This document shows, piece after piece, positions 13,982 through 21,584 of a DNA stretch of 21,584 bases (positions are counted from its first letter, which is position 1; every line of letters begins with the position of its first letter). The stretch lies in the NCBI GenBank assembly GCA_947565865.1, contig CANOHT010000043.1:1-21584 (forward strand), given 5' to 3'. This DNA is from an uncultured Clostridia bacterium. Its GTDB lineage: Bacteria; Bacillota; Clostridia; Christensenellales; Aristaeellaceae. The position numbers were made by a program, and so were the translations under genes. The notes below the pieces were generated by a model. The model did no database searches and was not told the DNA's origin. It saw only the letters and a list, made by a program, of their open reading frames with translations.

Positions 13982-15772
13982 ATGAAGCGCTTTGAGGGCC
14001 ATCTGGATATTCGCAGGTGGATGCGGTCGATCCTGGGCCGCTCCATCCTGTTCACGTTGAGTTTGCTGCTGCTGACCCTGTTTGTGGCCATCATGGTAAC
14101 CAACAGCAGTCAGAACGCGCTGCGCCGTGAAATTGTTGTCCGCAGCGGCGCGCAGGCCGACGCCGTAGCCGAGCAGCTGGCTATTTCGCTGGACAAGACC
14201 ATGGACATGCATCGGGAGCTGCTTTACGACAAGGACATCAACCGCCTGGGCGTAACGCCGGGATACTACACCCAGGCCCAGCAAACCCTCGCCATGCTGC
14301 GGGTCATGGATCGCATGTTCATGCTGACCAGCTCCTCCCCGCTGATTCAGCAGGCCTTCCTCTTGGCGCCTTCCATCGGCAAGACCATCACAGCGGACGG
14401 CGTGGATGACCTTGACCCCGAATATTTCAACCGCTTGAATGATCTGTGCGTCCATCAGACGCAGGCGCTGATCGAAATGGATGGCTGCTTTTACATCATG
14501 ATGGCATACCCCACCTACAATTATTATCTCAAAGAGAATGGCGCTTCCTACATGCTGTGCCTGCAGCTGGATCAAGGGGCCATTGCTTCCTTCCTGGCAG
14601 CCCATGGCTCACTGGAAAGCGGCGCGCTTTTTCTTTTCAGCGATGACGGCAGGGTGATCGCCAGCGTCAATCGGGATCAGGCCCAGGTGGATGTCGATAC
14701 CCTGTTTTCCCTGGCGCGGAAACAGCCCTCCTTTGATTTCCCCGGCGAGGACGGGGAGCGTTATCTTGTTTCCGTCGCGGTCAACACCACCACAACCAAA
14801 ACGCTTTACCTTGTTGATTTGCGGCCATCCAGCCAGGCTTTTTCCGTGCTGAATTTGCAGGGCAGCTTTTTCATGGCCCTGGTGGTGCTGCTGATTCTGG
14901 CCAACCTGGCTTATATCCTCCACATGTGGCATGTGATTCACAAGCCGCTGAACAAGCTGGCGGAAGCGTTTCAGCAGGTGGAGCAGGGCGACTTTTCCCT
15001 GCGCATTCACCACACCCGGGACGACGATTTTTCGGACATGTACCACCGCTTCAACCTCATGAACCAGCGCCTGGGCAATCTGATTGAGCAGGTGTACATG
15101 CAGACCATTCGCACCCAGCGGGCCGAGCTCAAGCAGCTGCAGTCCCAGATCAATCCTCATTTCCTGTACAACAATTTGTTTACCATCCGTTCCCTGGCCC
15201 AGCTGAAGGATACGGATACCATTGAAGTACTTTCCGCCGAGCTGGGGGAATACTTCCGCTACATGACCCGGCTGGGCAAGCAGGAGGTTACGCTGCTGGA
15301 GGAAGTCGCCCACGGGCGCAATTACGCCATGATCCAGGACATGCGCTTTTCCGCGCGCATCGTCCTTTCCTTCCCTGAATTGCCGCGGAACTTTCATGCC
15401 GTAGCCGTCCCCAGGCTGATTTTGCAGCCCATCCTCGAAAACGCTTATGAGCATGGCCTTCGGCAGACCGCCGCCGACGGCCGCCTGCGGATCAGCTATA
15501 CCCGCGAGGGCGAAGACGCGCTGATTCTGGTGGAGGACAGCGGGAACACCCTGACGGACAGTACGATTCAGGCAATGACGATGAGTCTGTCCGGCGCCGA
15601 CCACCTGCAGGAAACCACCGGCCTGATCAACATCCATCGTCGTCTCCGCCTGCGTTTTGGCGACGGATACGGTCTGACCTTCGGGCGCAGCGACCTTGGC
15701 GGGCTGAAGGTGACGATGCGCATTCCCATGAGCGAAAGGAGCGATTCCCATACGCAGAATCCTGATTGTTGA
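13982..15772 (+). CDS. YesM/LytS-type sensor histidine kinase
   Basis: The product has 596 residues from the ATG at 13982, with GGAGG (13968-13972) upstream; the frame upstream of it is promoter. Domains in order: transmembrane helix at about 20-41 (SILFTLSLLLLTLFVAIMV), an extracellular sensor of about 250 residues, a second helix at about 295-317, HAMP at about 318-370, then the His_kinase (PF06580-type) motif QLQSQINPHFLYNNL with phosphorylated His393. The ATPase domain has LILQPILENAYEHGL (N-box Asn487), VEDSGN and TGLINIHRRL. Kinases of this class sit beside CUT1 importers and signal sugar availability, sometimes through contact with the binding protein. The last codons overlap the response regulator gene by 23 bases. 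Confidence 0.95.
   Translation: MKRFEGHLDIRRWMRSILGRSILFTLSLLLLTLFVAIMVTNSSQNALRREIVVRSGAQADAVAEQLAISLDKTMDMHRELLYDKDINRLGVTPGYYTQAQQTLAMLRVMDRMFMLTSSSPLIQQAFLLAPSIGKTITADGVDDLDPEYFNRLNDLCVHQTQALIEMDGCFYIMMAYPTYNYYLKENGASYMLCLQLDQGAIASFLAAHGSLESGALFLFSDDGRVIASVNRDQAQVDVDTLFSLARKQPSFDFPGEDGERYLVSVAVNTTTTKTLYLVDLRPSSQAFSVLNLQGSFFMALVVLLILANLAYILHMWHVIHKPLNKLAEAFQQVEQGDFSLRIHHTRDDDFSDMYHRFNLMNQRLGNLIEQVYMQTIRTQRAELKQLQSQINPHFLYNNLFTIRSLAQLKDTDTIEVLSAELGEYFRYMTRLGKQEVTLLEEVAHGRNYAMIQDMRFSARIVLSFPELPRNFHAVAVPRLILQPILENAYEHGLRQTAADGRLRISYTREGEDALILVEDSGNTLTDSTIQAMTMSLSGADHLQETTGLINIHRRLRLRFGDGYGLTFGRSDLGGLKVTMRIPMSERSDSHTQNPDC
15736..15752 (+). promoter_or_regulatory. Ribosome site and ATA start of the response regulator
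   Basis: AAGGAG (15736-15741) is followed after eight bases by ATA (15750-15752), exactly where REC domains begin (xRRILIVDDEP). The frame has a stop at 15729 and no ATG, GTG or TTG between it and TTG 15798, which would remove the acidic pocket. ATA is the best-placed start. Confidence 0.7.
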
Positions 15773-17384
15773 CGATGAGCCCATCATCGTTCAGGGCTTG
15801 CTGTCCGTGCTGGGCGAATGCGGGTTGGACGTGGATCTTTACAGCGCGTACAGCGGCAGCGACGCGCTGGCGCTGCTGTCCGAGACACGCATGGATATTG
15901 TTATCTCCGACGTGGCCATGCCGGGCATGGACGGCTTGGAGCTGATGGGGCGCATCCACGCGGATTGGCCGGAATGCCGGGTTATCTTTCTTTCCGGCCA
16001 CAGCGAATTTGACATGATTTACCGCGCCATACAGGGGGAAGCGGTGACCTTCCTGCTCAAAACGGAGGGCTTTGACAAGATCATCAGCACCTTGCGGGAG
16101 ACCATCACCGACCTGGAGCGCACCCAGCGCCAGCGGGAAACGCAGGCGCTGCTGTCCGATCAGCAGGAAGTGACGCGGCAGCTGCTTCAGCGGGAGGCCC
16201 TGACCGCTCTGGTCCGGGGCCGAAGCCGCAAGATCTATGCCGCCGCGCTGGAAATCAACCTGGATCAGCCGCTGCTCCCCCTTTATGCTTATATTGAGAG
16301 CGGCACGATGTCGCTCACTTTGGAGGAGCTGCATGAAAAGCTGCTGCTGATCGACCGAGCCCTGCGCCGTCAGCTGGCGATCTACCCCATCCAGATCGCG
16401 TTTTGGAACCACCATGAGGATATCCTGTGGCTGCTGCAGCCGGCCCGGTCGCTGGACATGCGGCGCTGCATGCTCTATGTCCGCGAAAACATTGAGCTGA
16501 TTCAGGAGGTCGTGCGGCATGAGGCCGGGATGACGCTGGCTTTCGCGCTGCATACTTCGGCGGTATCCGCCGAGCAGCTGGCCGATGCGTACCAGGCCCT
16601 GCGCCGGCGCATCTGCCAGGGGATGGGCGTCCCCGGCATGATTGCCCTGCAGCCCTTCACGCCCCGGGCTGCCGCCGCGCCTCTGCTGACGGACTCGCTC
16701 ACCAGCAGGCTCAAGGATGCCATGGAGCATATGAACCGCAAGGAATTTCTCAGCCTGCTGGAAAAGGCGACGGATCTGCTCCGCGTCTCGGACAGCATGG
16801 AAAACCCCTATGCCCTGGAAGCCTTCATGACCCTGAGCAGGCTGTTTCTTGCCTATATCAACCGCTGGAAACTCCACGACAGCGTGCAGTTCCCCGGCGG
16901 ACTGACCGGATTGACCTCCATTACCGGCTTTACCTCCTGGAGTCAGGCGGCGGACGCCTTCATGGAGCTCGGGCGGATGCTTTTCCGCCTCAGCGAGGGC
17001 GACCAGGGCAGCCGAAGTCAGGCCATCGTGATGAAGATCCGCGAGCACGTTGAGCGCCATCTGGATAGACCGGAAGAGCTCAGCTTATCGCGGATGGCGG
17101 AAATTACTTATTTCAACCCCACCTACCTGTCCCGGCTGTTCCATCAGATCATGGGGGAAACGCTGTCGGACTATGTCAGCGGCGCCCGCATCCGTCGGGC
17201 CAATCAGCTGCTGCGGGACAGCGGCAACCGCATCAGTGACGTCAGCGAGGCGGTGGGCTTTTCCTCTTCCGCGAATTTTTCACGCTTTTACCGCAAGATG
17301 ACCGGCAGCTCCCCCCAGGAATACCGAGACGGGCTGGCCCGAAGCTCCTTGCAGGCCAATGACGGACGTACCGACCAGGCATAG
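15750..17384 (+). CDS. YesN-type response regulator with AraC-family DNA-binding domain, apparent ATA start
   Basis: From ATA 15750 the product has 544 residues. The receiver domain is complete: Asp8-Asp9 (LIVDDEP), phosphoacceptor Asp54 (DIVISDVAMPGMDG), Ser in FLSGHSEFD and Lys in FLLKTEG. A long middle region (about 120-425) follows, as in other YesN proteins. The C-terminal AraC domain has two helix-turn-helices: LSLSRMAEITYFNPTYLSRL and ISDVSEAVGFSSSANFSRFY, followed by TGSSPQEYR. Starting at TTG 15798 would delete Asp8 and Asp9, so ATA (or an ATG altered by mutation or error) is preferred. The gene overlaps the kinase by 23 bases and is its evident partner. Likely targets are the divergent importer and the nearby glycosidases. 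Confidence 0.92.
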   Translation: MRRILIVDDEPIIVQGLLSVLGECGLDVDLYSAYSGSDALALLSETRMDIVISDVAMPGMDGLELMGRIHADWPECRVIFLSGHSEFDMIYRAIQGEAVTFLLKTEGFDKIISTLRETITDLERTQRQRETQALLSDQQEVTRQLLQREALTALVRGRSRKIYAAALEINLDQPLLPLYAYIESGTMSLTLEELHEKLLLIDRALRRQLAIYPIQIAFWNHHEDILWLLQPARSLDMRRCMLYVRENIELIQEVVRHEAGMTLAFALHTSAVSAEQLADAYQALRRRICQGMGVPGMIALQPFTPRAAAAPLLTDSLTSRLKDAMEHMNRKEFLSLLEKATDLLRVSDSMENPYALEAFMTLSRLFLAYINRWKLHDSVQFPGGLTGLTSITGFTSWSQAADAFMELGRMLFRLSEGDQGSRSQAIVMKIREHVERHLDRPEELSLSRMAEITYFNPTYLSRLFHQIMGETLSDYVSGARIRRANQLLRDSGNRISDVSEAVGFSSSANFSRFYRKMTGSSPQEYRDGLARSSLQANDGRTDQA

Positions 17385-17414
17385 AACGCCGCCGCGGATG
17401 AACCGCCCTGGAGC

Positions 17415-17447
17415 AAAAGAAAACCGCTTCCTTCAAAAGGAAGCGGT
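17415..17447 (-). terminator. Terminator of the GH43 gene, also facing the regulator gene
   Basis: An 11-bp stem (17423-17433 with 17437-17447) with a 3-base loop is followed leftward by TTTCTTTT. It lies between the convergent regulator and GH43 genes and is strongest for the leftward GH43 transcript. Confidence 0.88.
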
Positions 17448-17454
17448 ATCCGCC

Positions 17455-18321
17455 TCAGTCCTGGCGGATCAGTCGGCCGCCATGCTCGGCGACGCGGTGG
17501 AAGACCGGCCGTTCCTCCAGCTTGGTATTGGGGCTGTGCAGCGTGAGATACAGCTGTCCATCCAGCGCCCGGAAGACCATGCCGTGGCCGCCGTCATCCA
17601 TGAACAACGGTTCCGCTTGGGTGAAATGGCCACCCAAGTCGCCGTTATCCGACACGGCCACGCCCTGGGTATAACCGCCCTGGGAGAAGCTGGCCCACAG
17701 GCAAAGCAGTGTGCCGTCCGCCGTGCGCCAGAAGAAGGGGCCGTCCGTGACGCAGCCCTCCACACCGGTGGAATGGCGCATCACCCTGCACCACGGCGCA
17801 TCCGAGGCGCGGAACAGCAGCCTTGGCTCCCCTGCGGGCGCGGACAGATCGTCAGTCAGGGCAATGGCGCACACCTCGCCGTCACCCGCCTGAACCCACT
17901 CGTGGCAGAAGACCATGAAGGGCTTTCCTTCCCGGCTGATGCAGAGCGTACCGTCCAGGCATTCCCAGTCTTTGGGGGTAACGCAGCCCGCCGAGTGAGG
18001 CCGGAAGGGCCCCAGGGGGCTTTCTGCCCGGAGGATGGCCGTTCCCCGGCACACGCTGGGATGCTTGAAGCTGGCGAACATATAAAACGCGCCCTGATGG
18101 GCATAGACCTCCGGGGCCCAGTAATTGCGGTCGGCCCAGAAGCTGCCGTCGTTATGGAAGCAGACATGCGGCTCCGACCAGTTTTCCAGGTCATCACTGA
18201 CATAGACATCAAAGCCATCCGCCGGTCCCCAGCAGGTAGCGCCGCGGGTGCCGTAGAGATAGTACTTCCCCTGATGCACCAGCACAAAGGGATCCCGAAT
18301 GTTGATCTCAGCGCGCTTCAT
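17455..18321 (-). CDS. Cytosolic glycoside hydrolase family 43 enzyme
   Basis: The product has 288 residues from the ATG at 18321, with GGAGG (18328-18332) six bases upstream; the upstream ATG at 18327 touches the ribosome site. It has the five-bladed propeller motifs of GH43: NIRDPFV with base Asp10, YWAPEVY (68-73), LDGTLC with Asp123 and FCHEWVQ with Glu141 as the likely acid. Further on come VTDGPFFWRTADG, MDDGGHGMVF and LHSPNTKLEERP, matching a GH43 branch I recall from gut Firmicutes. GH43 enzymes act on arabinose- or xylose-containing glycans (for example xylosidases and arabinanases). Without a signal peptide the enzyme would act on imported oligosaccharides. It is convergent with the regulator gene and divergent from the next glycosidase. 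Confidence 0.9.
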   Translation of the reverse strand: MKRAEINIRDPFVLVHQGKYYLYGTRGATCWGPADGFDVYVSDDLENWSEPHVCFHNDGSFWADRNYWAPEVYAHQGAFYMFASFKHPSVCRGTAILRAESPLGPFRPHSAGCVTPKDWECLDGTLCISREGKPFMVFCHEWVQAGDGEVCAIALTDDLSAPAGEPRLLFRASDAPWCRVMRHSTGVEGCVTDGPFFWRTADGTLLCLWASFSQGGYTQGVAVSDNGDLGGHFTQAEPLFMDDGGHGMVFRALDGQLYLTLHSPNTKLEERPVFHRVAEHGGRLIRQD

Positions 18322-18345
18322 AAACATCCTCCGCCGTTTTTCTTT

Positions 18346-18374
18346 ATTGTAGCATGAAAAATTCATTTGAACAA
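18346..18374 (-). promoter_or_regulatory. Promoter of the GH43 gene
   Basis: On the minus strand TTGTTC (18369-18374), a 17-base spacer and TACAAT (18346-18351) form a plausible promoter. A 13-bp palindrome fills its spacer. No equally clear rightward promoter was found for the divergent glycosidase gene. Confidence 0.6.
18354..18366. promoter_or_regulatory. Candidate operator between the divergent glycosidase genes
   Basis: ATGAA and TTCAT flank AAA as a perfect inverted repeat, lying inside the -35/-10 spacer of the GH43 promoter. Position suggests a repressor site, but it is short and AT-rich. Confidence 0.35.
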
Positions 18375-18401
18375 CCCAGTCACGCTCAAGGAGGCTTTGC
18401 T

Positions 18402-19838
18402 GTGAATCCTGTCACCCGTGTATCCTTCCATACCGAGGACGCTGTCCTGCAGAAGCTGTTTGACACCGCCTGCCATAAATGTCTGAACAATCTGGCCTTT
18501 TTCGGCTCTGATCAGGTGCTGGTGGAAGGCGGCGGCTATGAAAAAATCTGGTTGGAGACCCAGCCCATGGGCGGTGAAATGTACGCCAAGCACAATCTGA
18601 TCGCCGCGATGAACAACCAGCTTTTGTTCATGCGCCATCAGCGGGCGGACGGGCGGCTCCCCGGCTCCATTCAGGGGTTCCCGGACGGGACGGTAGAAGC
18701 CCAGTTCAACAAATTCCAGGGCTTTTGCTTTCCCTGGCCCGCACTGAACATGTACTACTGGATGGGCGAGGATCGAAGCTATCTGGACGCGCTGGCGGAT
18801 TGTCTGGAGCGCTTCGATGACTATTTGTGGCGGGTAAGAGATTCCGACGGCGACGGTCTCCTGGAAAGCTGGTGTGTCTACGATACGGGCGAGGATCACG
18901 CGGTTCGCTACGGTGACGCGCCTGTATACTGCGCGGAAGATACGCCCCCGGAGGGCTCGACGGTTGTACCCATGGCCTCCATGGACGTAATGTCCTTCTC
19001 CTATGCGTGCAGGGACACCCTGGGGGACATCAGCCGAATCCGCCGCGACGGCCGGGAAACCCAGTGGCGTCAGGCCTCGGAGGAGGTCGCTTCCGCCATC
19101 CGCGAAAGGCTTTGGGACGACAGGCGCGGCGCGTGCTTTGACCGGGACAGGCATGGCGGCGTGATTGACGTGCTGTGCCACAACAGCCTGCGATGCATGT
19201 ATTGGGGCAGCTTTTCCCAGTCGATGGCGGATCGGTTTGTCCGGGAGCATCTGCTAAACCCGGATGAATTCTGGACGCCCCTGCCGCTGCCTTCCGTCGC
19301 CGCGAATGATCCCGCCTTCCGCAATGCCGTGGAGAACAATTGGTCCGGCCAATGCGAGGGGCTGACTTATCAGCGGGCGATCCTGGCCCTGGAGCGCTAT
19401 GGCTATGAAAAGCTTGTGACCGCGCTGGGCAAAAAGCTCTTGCGGGCTGTGGCGGATGGCGGATATGTCTTTACCCAGCAGTTCGATCCCTTTACCGGCG
19501 CGCCCAGCTGTGTGTCTCCCGTCACCAAGGAGCCTCTTCCTCCGACTTCCGACGAGCCCTTCCAGGACTCCTACGGGCCTACGCTCCTTGCGGTGCTGGA
19601 ATACATTGCTCACATTTGGGGCGTCACCATGGTGCGCGGACAGATGTGGTTTAGCCTGGGCGGCGGCGCGCCCTATGTCTACGAGCAGCAATGGGGCATC
19701 ACAAACTATCGCATCGAAAGCGACGGCAAGACCGCCAGGATTTTGATTGATGGACAGGAACGCTTCCGCCGCCCCTGCGGTGTGCGAATGATAACCAACA
19801 GGCAGGGAAATCTTTTATCTGTTCGGGAAATTGAATAG
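18402..19838 (+). CDS. Probable (alpha/alpha)6-barrel glycoside hydrolase (MGH1/GH63/GH37-like)
   Basis: The product has 478 residues from GTG 18402, with AAGGAGG (18388-18394) seven bases upstream; the ORF opens at 18354 but lacks a ribosome site there. Visible features are WLETQPMGGEMYAKHNLIAA (50-69), QRADGRLPGSIQGFPDG, the acidic segment RDSDGDGLLESWCVYDTGED (146-165), then NWSGQCEGLTYQRAILALER and EPFQDSYGPTLLAVLEY. Repeated aromatic-rich helices and the DxDGDGLLE turn fit the toroid fold of MGH1-like, GH63 and GH37 enzymes. The assignment to a single family and the catalytic pair are not certain. There is no signal peptide, so it probably acts inside the cell on oligosaccharides delivered by the importer, together with GH43. 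It ends before a hairpin terminator shared with the convergent recombinase remnant. Confidence 0.75.
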   Translation: MNPVTRVSFHTEDAVLQKLFDTACHKCLNNLAFFGSDQVLVEGGGYEKIWLETQPMGGEMYAKHNLIAAMNNQLLFMRHQRADGRLPGSIQGFPDGTVEAQFNKFQGFCFPWPALNMYYWMGEDRSYLDALADCLERFDDYLWRVRDSDGDGLLESWCVYDTGEDHAVRYGDAPVYCAEDTPPEGSTVVPMASMDVMSFSYACRDTLGDISRIRRDGRETQWRQASEEVASAIRERLWDDRRGACFDRDRHGGVIDVLCHNSLRCMYWGSFSQSMADRFVREHLLNPDEFWTPLPLPSVAANDPAFRNAVENNWSGQCEGLTYQRAILALERYGYEKLVTALGKKLLRAVADGGYVFTQQFDPFTGAPSCVSPVTKEPLPPTSDEPFQDSYGPTLLAVLEYIAHIWGVTMVRGQMWFSLGGGAPYVYEQQWGITNYRIESDGKTARILIDGQERFRRPCGVRMITNRQGNLLSVREIE

Positions 19839-19907
19839 CGCGCTGCGGTAACAGGCAGACAGCCTGACAAGTATCTGTAATCCAACCAAATAGCTTTCCC
19901 ACGAAAG

Positions 19908-19961
19908 GCAGGCCTTCCGCTACGCTGTGTATCCGGCGCGGCGGAAGGCCTGCTGTTTCTT
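19908..19961 (+). terminator. Probable terminator of the glycosidase gene
   Basis: A perfect 13-bp GC-rich stem (19908-19920 with 19941-19953) encloses a 20-base loop and is followed by TGTTTCTT. The stop codon of the convergent recombinase frame (19920-19922) sits at the inner edge of the left arm. The large loop lowers confidence. Confidence 0.6.
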
Positions 19962-21584
19962 GGGGGCAGCGATGCTTTCGGTATTGTTGATAACATTGTA
20001 TTGAGATTTGCCGCGGGGAGACAAAGCGAACGGAAAGAGGTATTTGCGGTATGGCGATGCAAGCGAAGCCAGGCGGCAGTAGCCATGGCATAGCAAAGCT
20101 CCGAACGATGATTCGTTCGGAGCCGATGGTACCCCACGGCAATCCAAATCCGAACCGGAACCCTGTTCAGAAAGCGCTTCCTTGAGGGTATCGAAAGAAA
20201 TGGTCTGCATGCCCTCCTTGGAGTTGAAAGTGATGACCATCTTATCGTCGTACAGGAAAATGACGTTGATAAAGGCGTCGATCAGCATCTTGCGATGGGA
20301 TTTCTGCTTTATATCCAGCTTGCGGAAGCGGTGCAGCCAGAAGGTCATGAATTCTGCGCTGATCTTCGGTTTTGCCAGCTTTTCGCAGGTTATGCGGTTT
20401 TCTAGTTCGTCCCTTGCTGCTTCCAATTCTTCAAGGTGCGCTTTGGTGGACTTGGTCAGGATTCCCTGCTGGATAGTGTTGAGCATATTCTGTATGCCTG
20501 TTTCGGCTTCCTGAAGCTGCCTTTCATACAGGGGAAGGTTGATATTTTCTCTATCCTGCATCTCCATCAGCTTCGATACAATCGCTTCGACGGCAGCGTC
20601 GTCCATTACCAGTTTCATGGTTTCGTTTACAACGAGATCTTCGATCCAGTCTTTTCTGACCGGTTTCTTGTGACACTCCGTCCGCTTTTTCTTTACGGAA
20701 ACGCATTTGTAGTAATGATGCACAACGCCTGTTCGGCTGGTGCCGCTTTCACCGCACAGATAGGCTCCGCAATAGCCGCAAAACAGCTTGGTTGTTAGCA
20801 GATAGTCATCCTCTGCCTTGTGTCTGGCAGGAGCCTTTTTGTTTTGCCAATTTCTCCCGCACCCGATCAAAGAGGGCATTCGGAACCAATGCCGGAATGC
20901 CGTCCGGTACGACGACATCTCTGTAACTGTATTCGCCGATGTATCGACGATTGTTCAGAAGGTGCTGGATATTGTTGTAAGTAAACGCCTGACCGCGGGA
21001 TTTTTTTCACACTTTGCGAGTTGAGCCAGTCGCGGATCTGCGTCATGGTCGCGCCTTCGTCGTAGCGCTGGTACGCCTCCAGAATGAACGGCGCAGTCAG
21101 CGAGTCGGACTGAAAATACTGATCCTGATCGATGATATAGCCCATCGGTCGGGTGCCGCCGTTGTACTTGCATTTTAGGGCGTTTTCCGTCATGCCGCGC
21201 ACGACCTTTTCGGACAGATCGGCGGAGTAGTATTCCGCGTAACCTTCCAGCACCGACTCCAGAATGATGCCCTCCGCGCCTTCGGAGATAACCTCAGTAG
21301 CAGAAACCACCTTGACGCCGTTCTTCTTTAGCGCGGCCTTGTATCGTGCGCTGCCATAGCGGTTGCGGGCGAATCTGTCCAGCTTCCAGACGATAATCAT
21401 ATCGAACAGCTTTTTTCCGCTGTCCTTGATCATGTTCTGGAACTCCGGGCGGTTATCTGTTCTGGCGGAGAAAGCGCGATCTATGTAGTGCCGGAGAACG
21501 GTGATGCCGTTCTTCTCTGCAAAAGCGGTACATTCGCGCAGCTGCCCCTCAATGCTTTCCTCACGCTGATTGTCAGAGGAATAC
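19920..21584 (-). pseudogene. Large serine recombinase (site-specific integrase), two frameshifts, 5' end beyond the window
   Basis: The frame entering at 21583 reads YSSDNQREESIEGQLREC, where the first Ser (codon 21578-21580) is the catalytic serine; about ten residues are cut by the window edge. The resolvase domain continues with WKLDRFARN and the recombinase domain with NGGTRPMGY. At a T7 run (21001-21007) the frame breaks; dropping one base gives VKKSRGQAFTYNNIQHLLNN followed by RRYIGEYSYRDVVVPDG. Near 20836-20845 (T5-G-T4) it breaks again before KKAPARHKAEDDYLLTTKLF. The zinc ribbon (FCGYCG...C...C) and coiled coil follow. After SGSDLDCRGVP the last 80 or so residues are unconserved and read through a hairpin. 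Such enzymes integrate conjugative or phage-like elements, so this marks an element extending to the right. It is a pseudogene unless the indels are sequence errors. Confidence 0.9.
20098..20123 (-). terminator. Hairpin inside the 3' part of the recombinase frame
   Basis: A perfect 11-bp stem (20098-20108 with 20113-20123) has a TGAT loop (ATCA on the leftward strand) and is followed leftward by TTTG. It lies just after the last conserved recombinase residues, so it may be the element's original terminator. Confidence 0.6.

Noticed and set aside
15798..15800. TTG as the start of the response regulator
   Set aside because: It has no ribosome site and would delete the Asp8-Asp9 acidic pocket of the receiver domain.
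15627..17060. 477-residue minus-strand open frame
   Set aside because: It is antisense to the response regulator, whose receiver and AraC domains are unmistakable.

Overview
The window looks like a piece of a GC-rich genome from the class Clostridia (Bacillota). Support comes from strong AGGAGG-type ribosome sites, frequent GTG/TTG starts, a YesM/YesN-type two-component system beside a CUT1 sugar importer, a clostridial-type large serine recombinase and an RHS tip with the clostridial core signature. The secreted solute-binding protein has no lipobox; from memory this recalls Christensenellales/Aristaeellaceae, but the sequence does not prove the family.

Layout. (1) 1-2330: AT-rich accessory DNA with the remains of a polymorphic-toxin locus. 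It holds a membrane-anchored protein broken by an in-frame TAG, a small immunity-like gene with a strong terminator, and an orphan RHS tip carrying a PD-(D/E)XK-type nuclease toxin, frameshifted in an A5 run. (2) 2321-6681: GC-rich core DNA. A TRAM-less RlmD/TrmA-family RNA methyltransferase reads left from a perfect consensus promoter. Back to back with it runs a rightward operon: a cytosolic ParB-like/BMP fusion, a metallophosphoesterase and a YciI-like protein, linked by 4-base overlaps, one pair of them through a 15-codon micro-ORF. (3) 6691-10262: a leftward gpsA whose product has an extra C-terminal domain resembling a catalytically dead TagD cytidylyltransferase, diverging from a MarR regulator that is followed by a Si-type citrate synthase. 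(4) 10288-19838: a carbohydrate-utilisation locus. The leftward unit encodes a solute-binding protein and two permeases with no ATPase. The rightward unit encodes a sensor kinase and an AraC-type response regulator that appears to start at ATA. A leftward cytosolic GH43 enzyme and a rightward (alpha/alpha)6-barrel glycosidase follow. (5) 19908-21584: the end of a mobile element with a large serine recombinase broken by two homopolymer frameshifts and cut by the window edge.

How the parts work together (inference). The kinase probably senses an extracellular sugar signal. The regulator would then activate the importer, and the two glycosidases, which lack signal peptides, would cleave the imported oligosaccharide inside the cell. 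The missing ATPase is probably a shared MsmX-type protein encoded elsewhere. The most unusual items are the GpsA/TagD-like fusion, the ParB-like/BMP plus phosphoesterase pair, the ATA start of the regulator and the decayed toxin and recombinase genes at the two ends. No intergenic stretch exceeds 300 bases, and no tRNA, rRNA or CRISPR array was seen.
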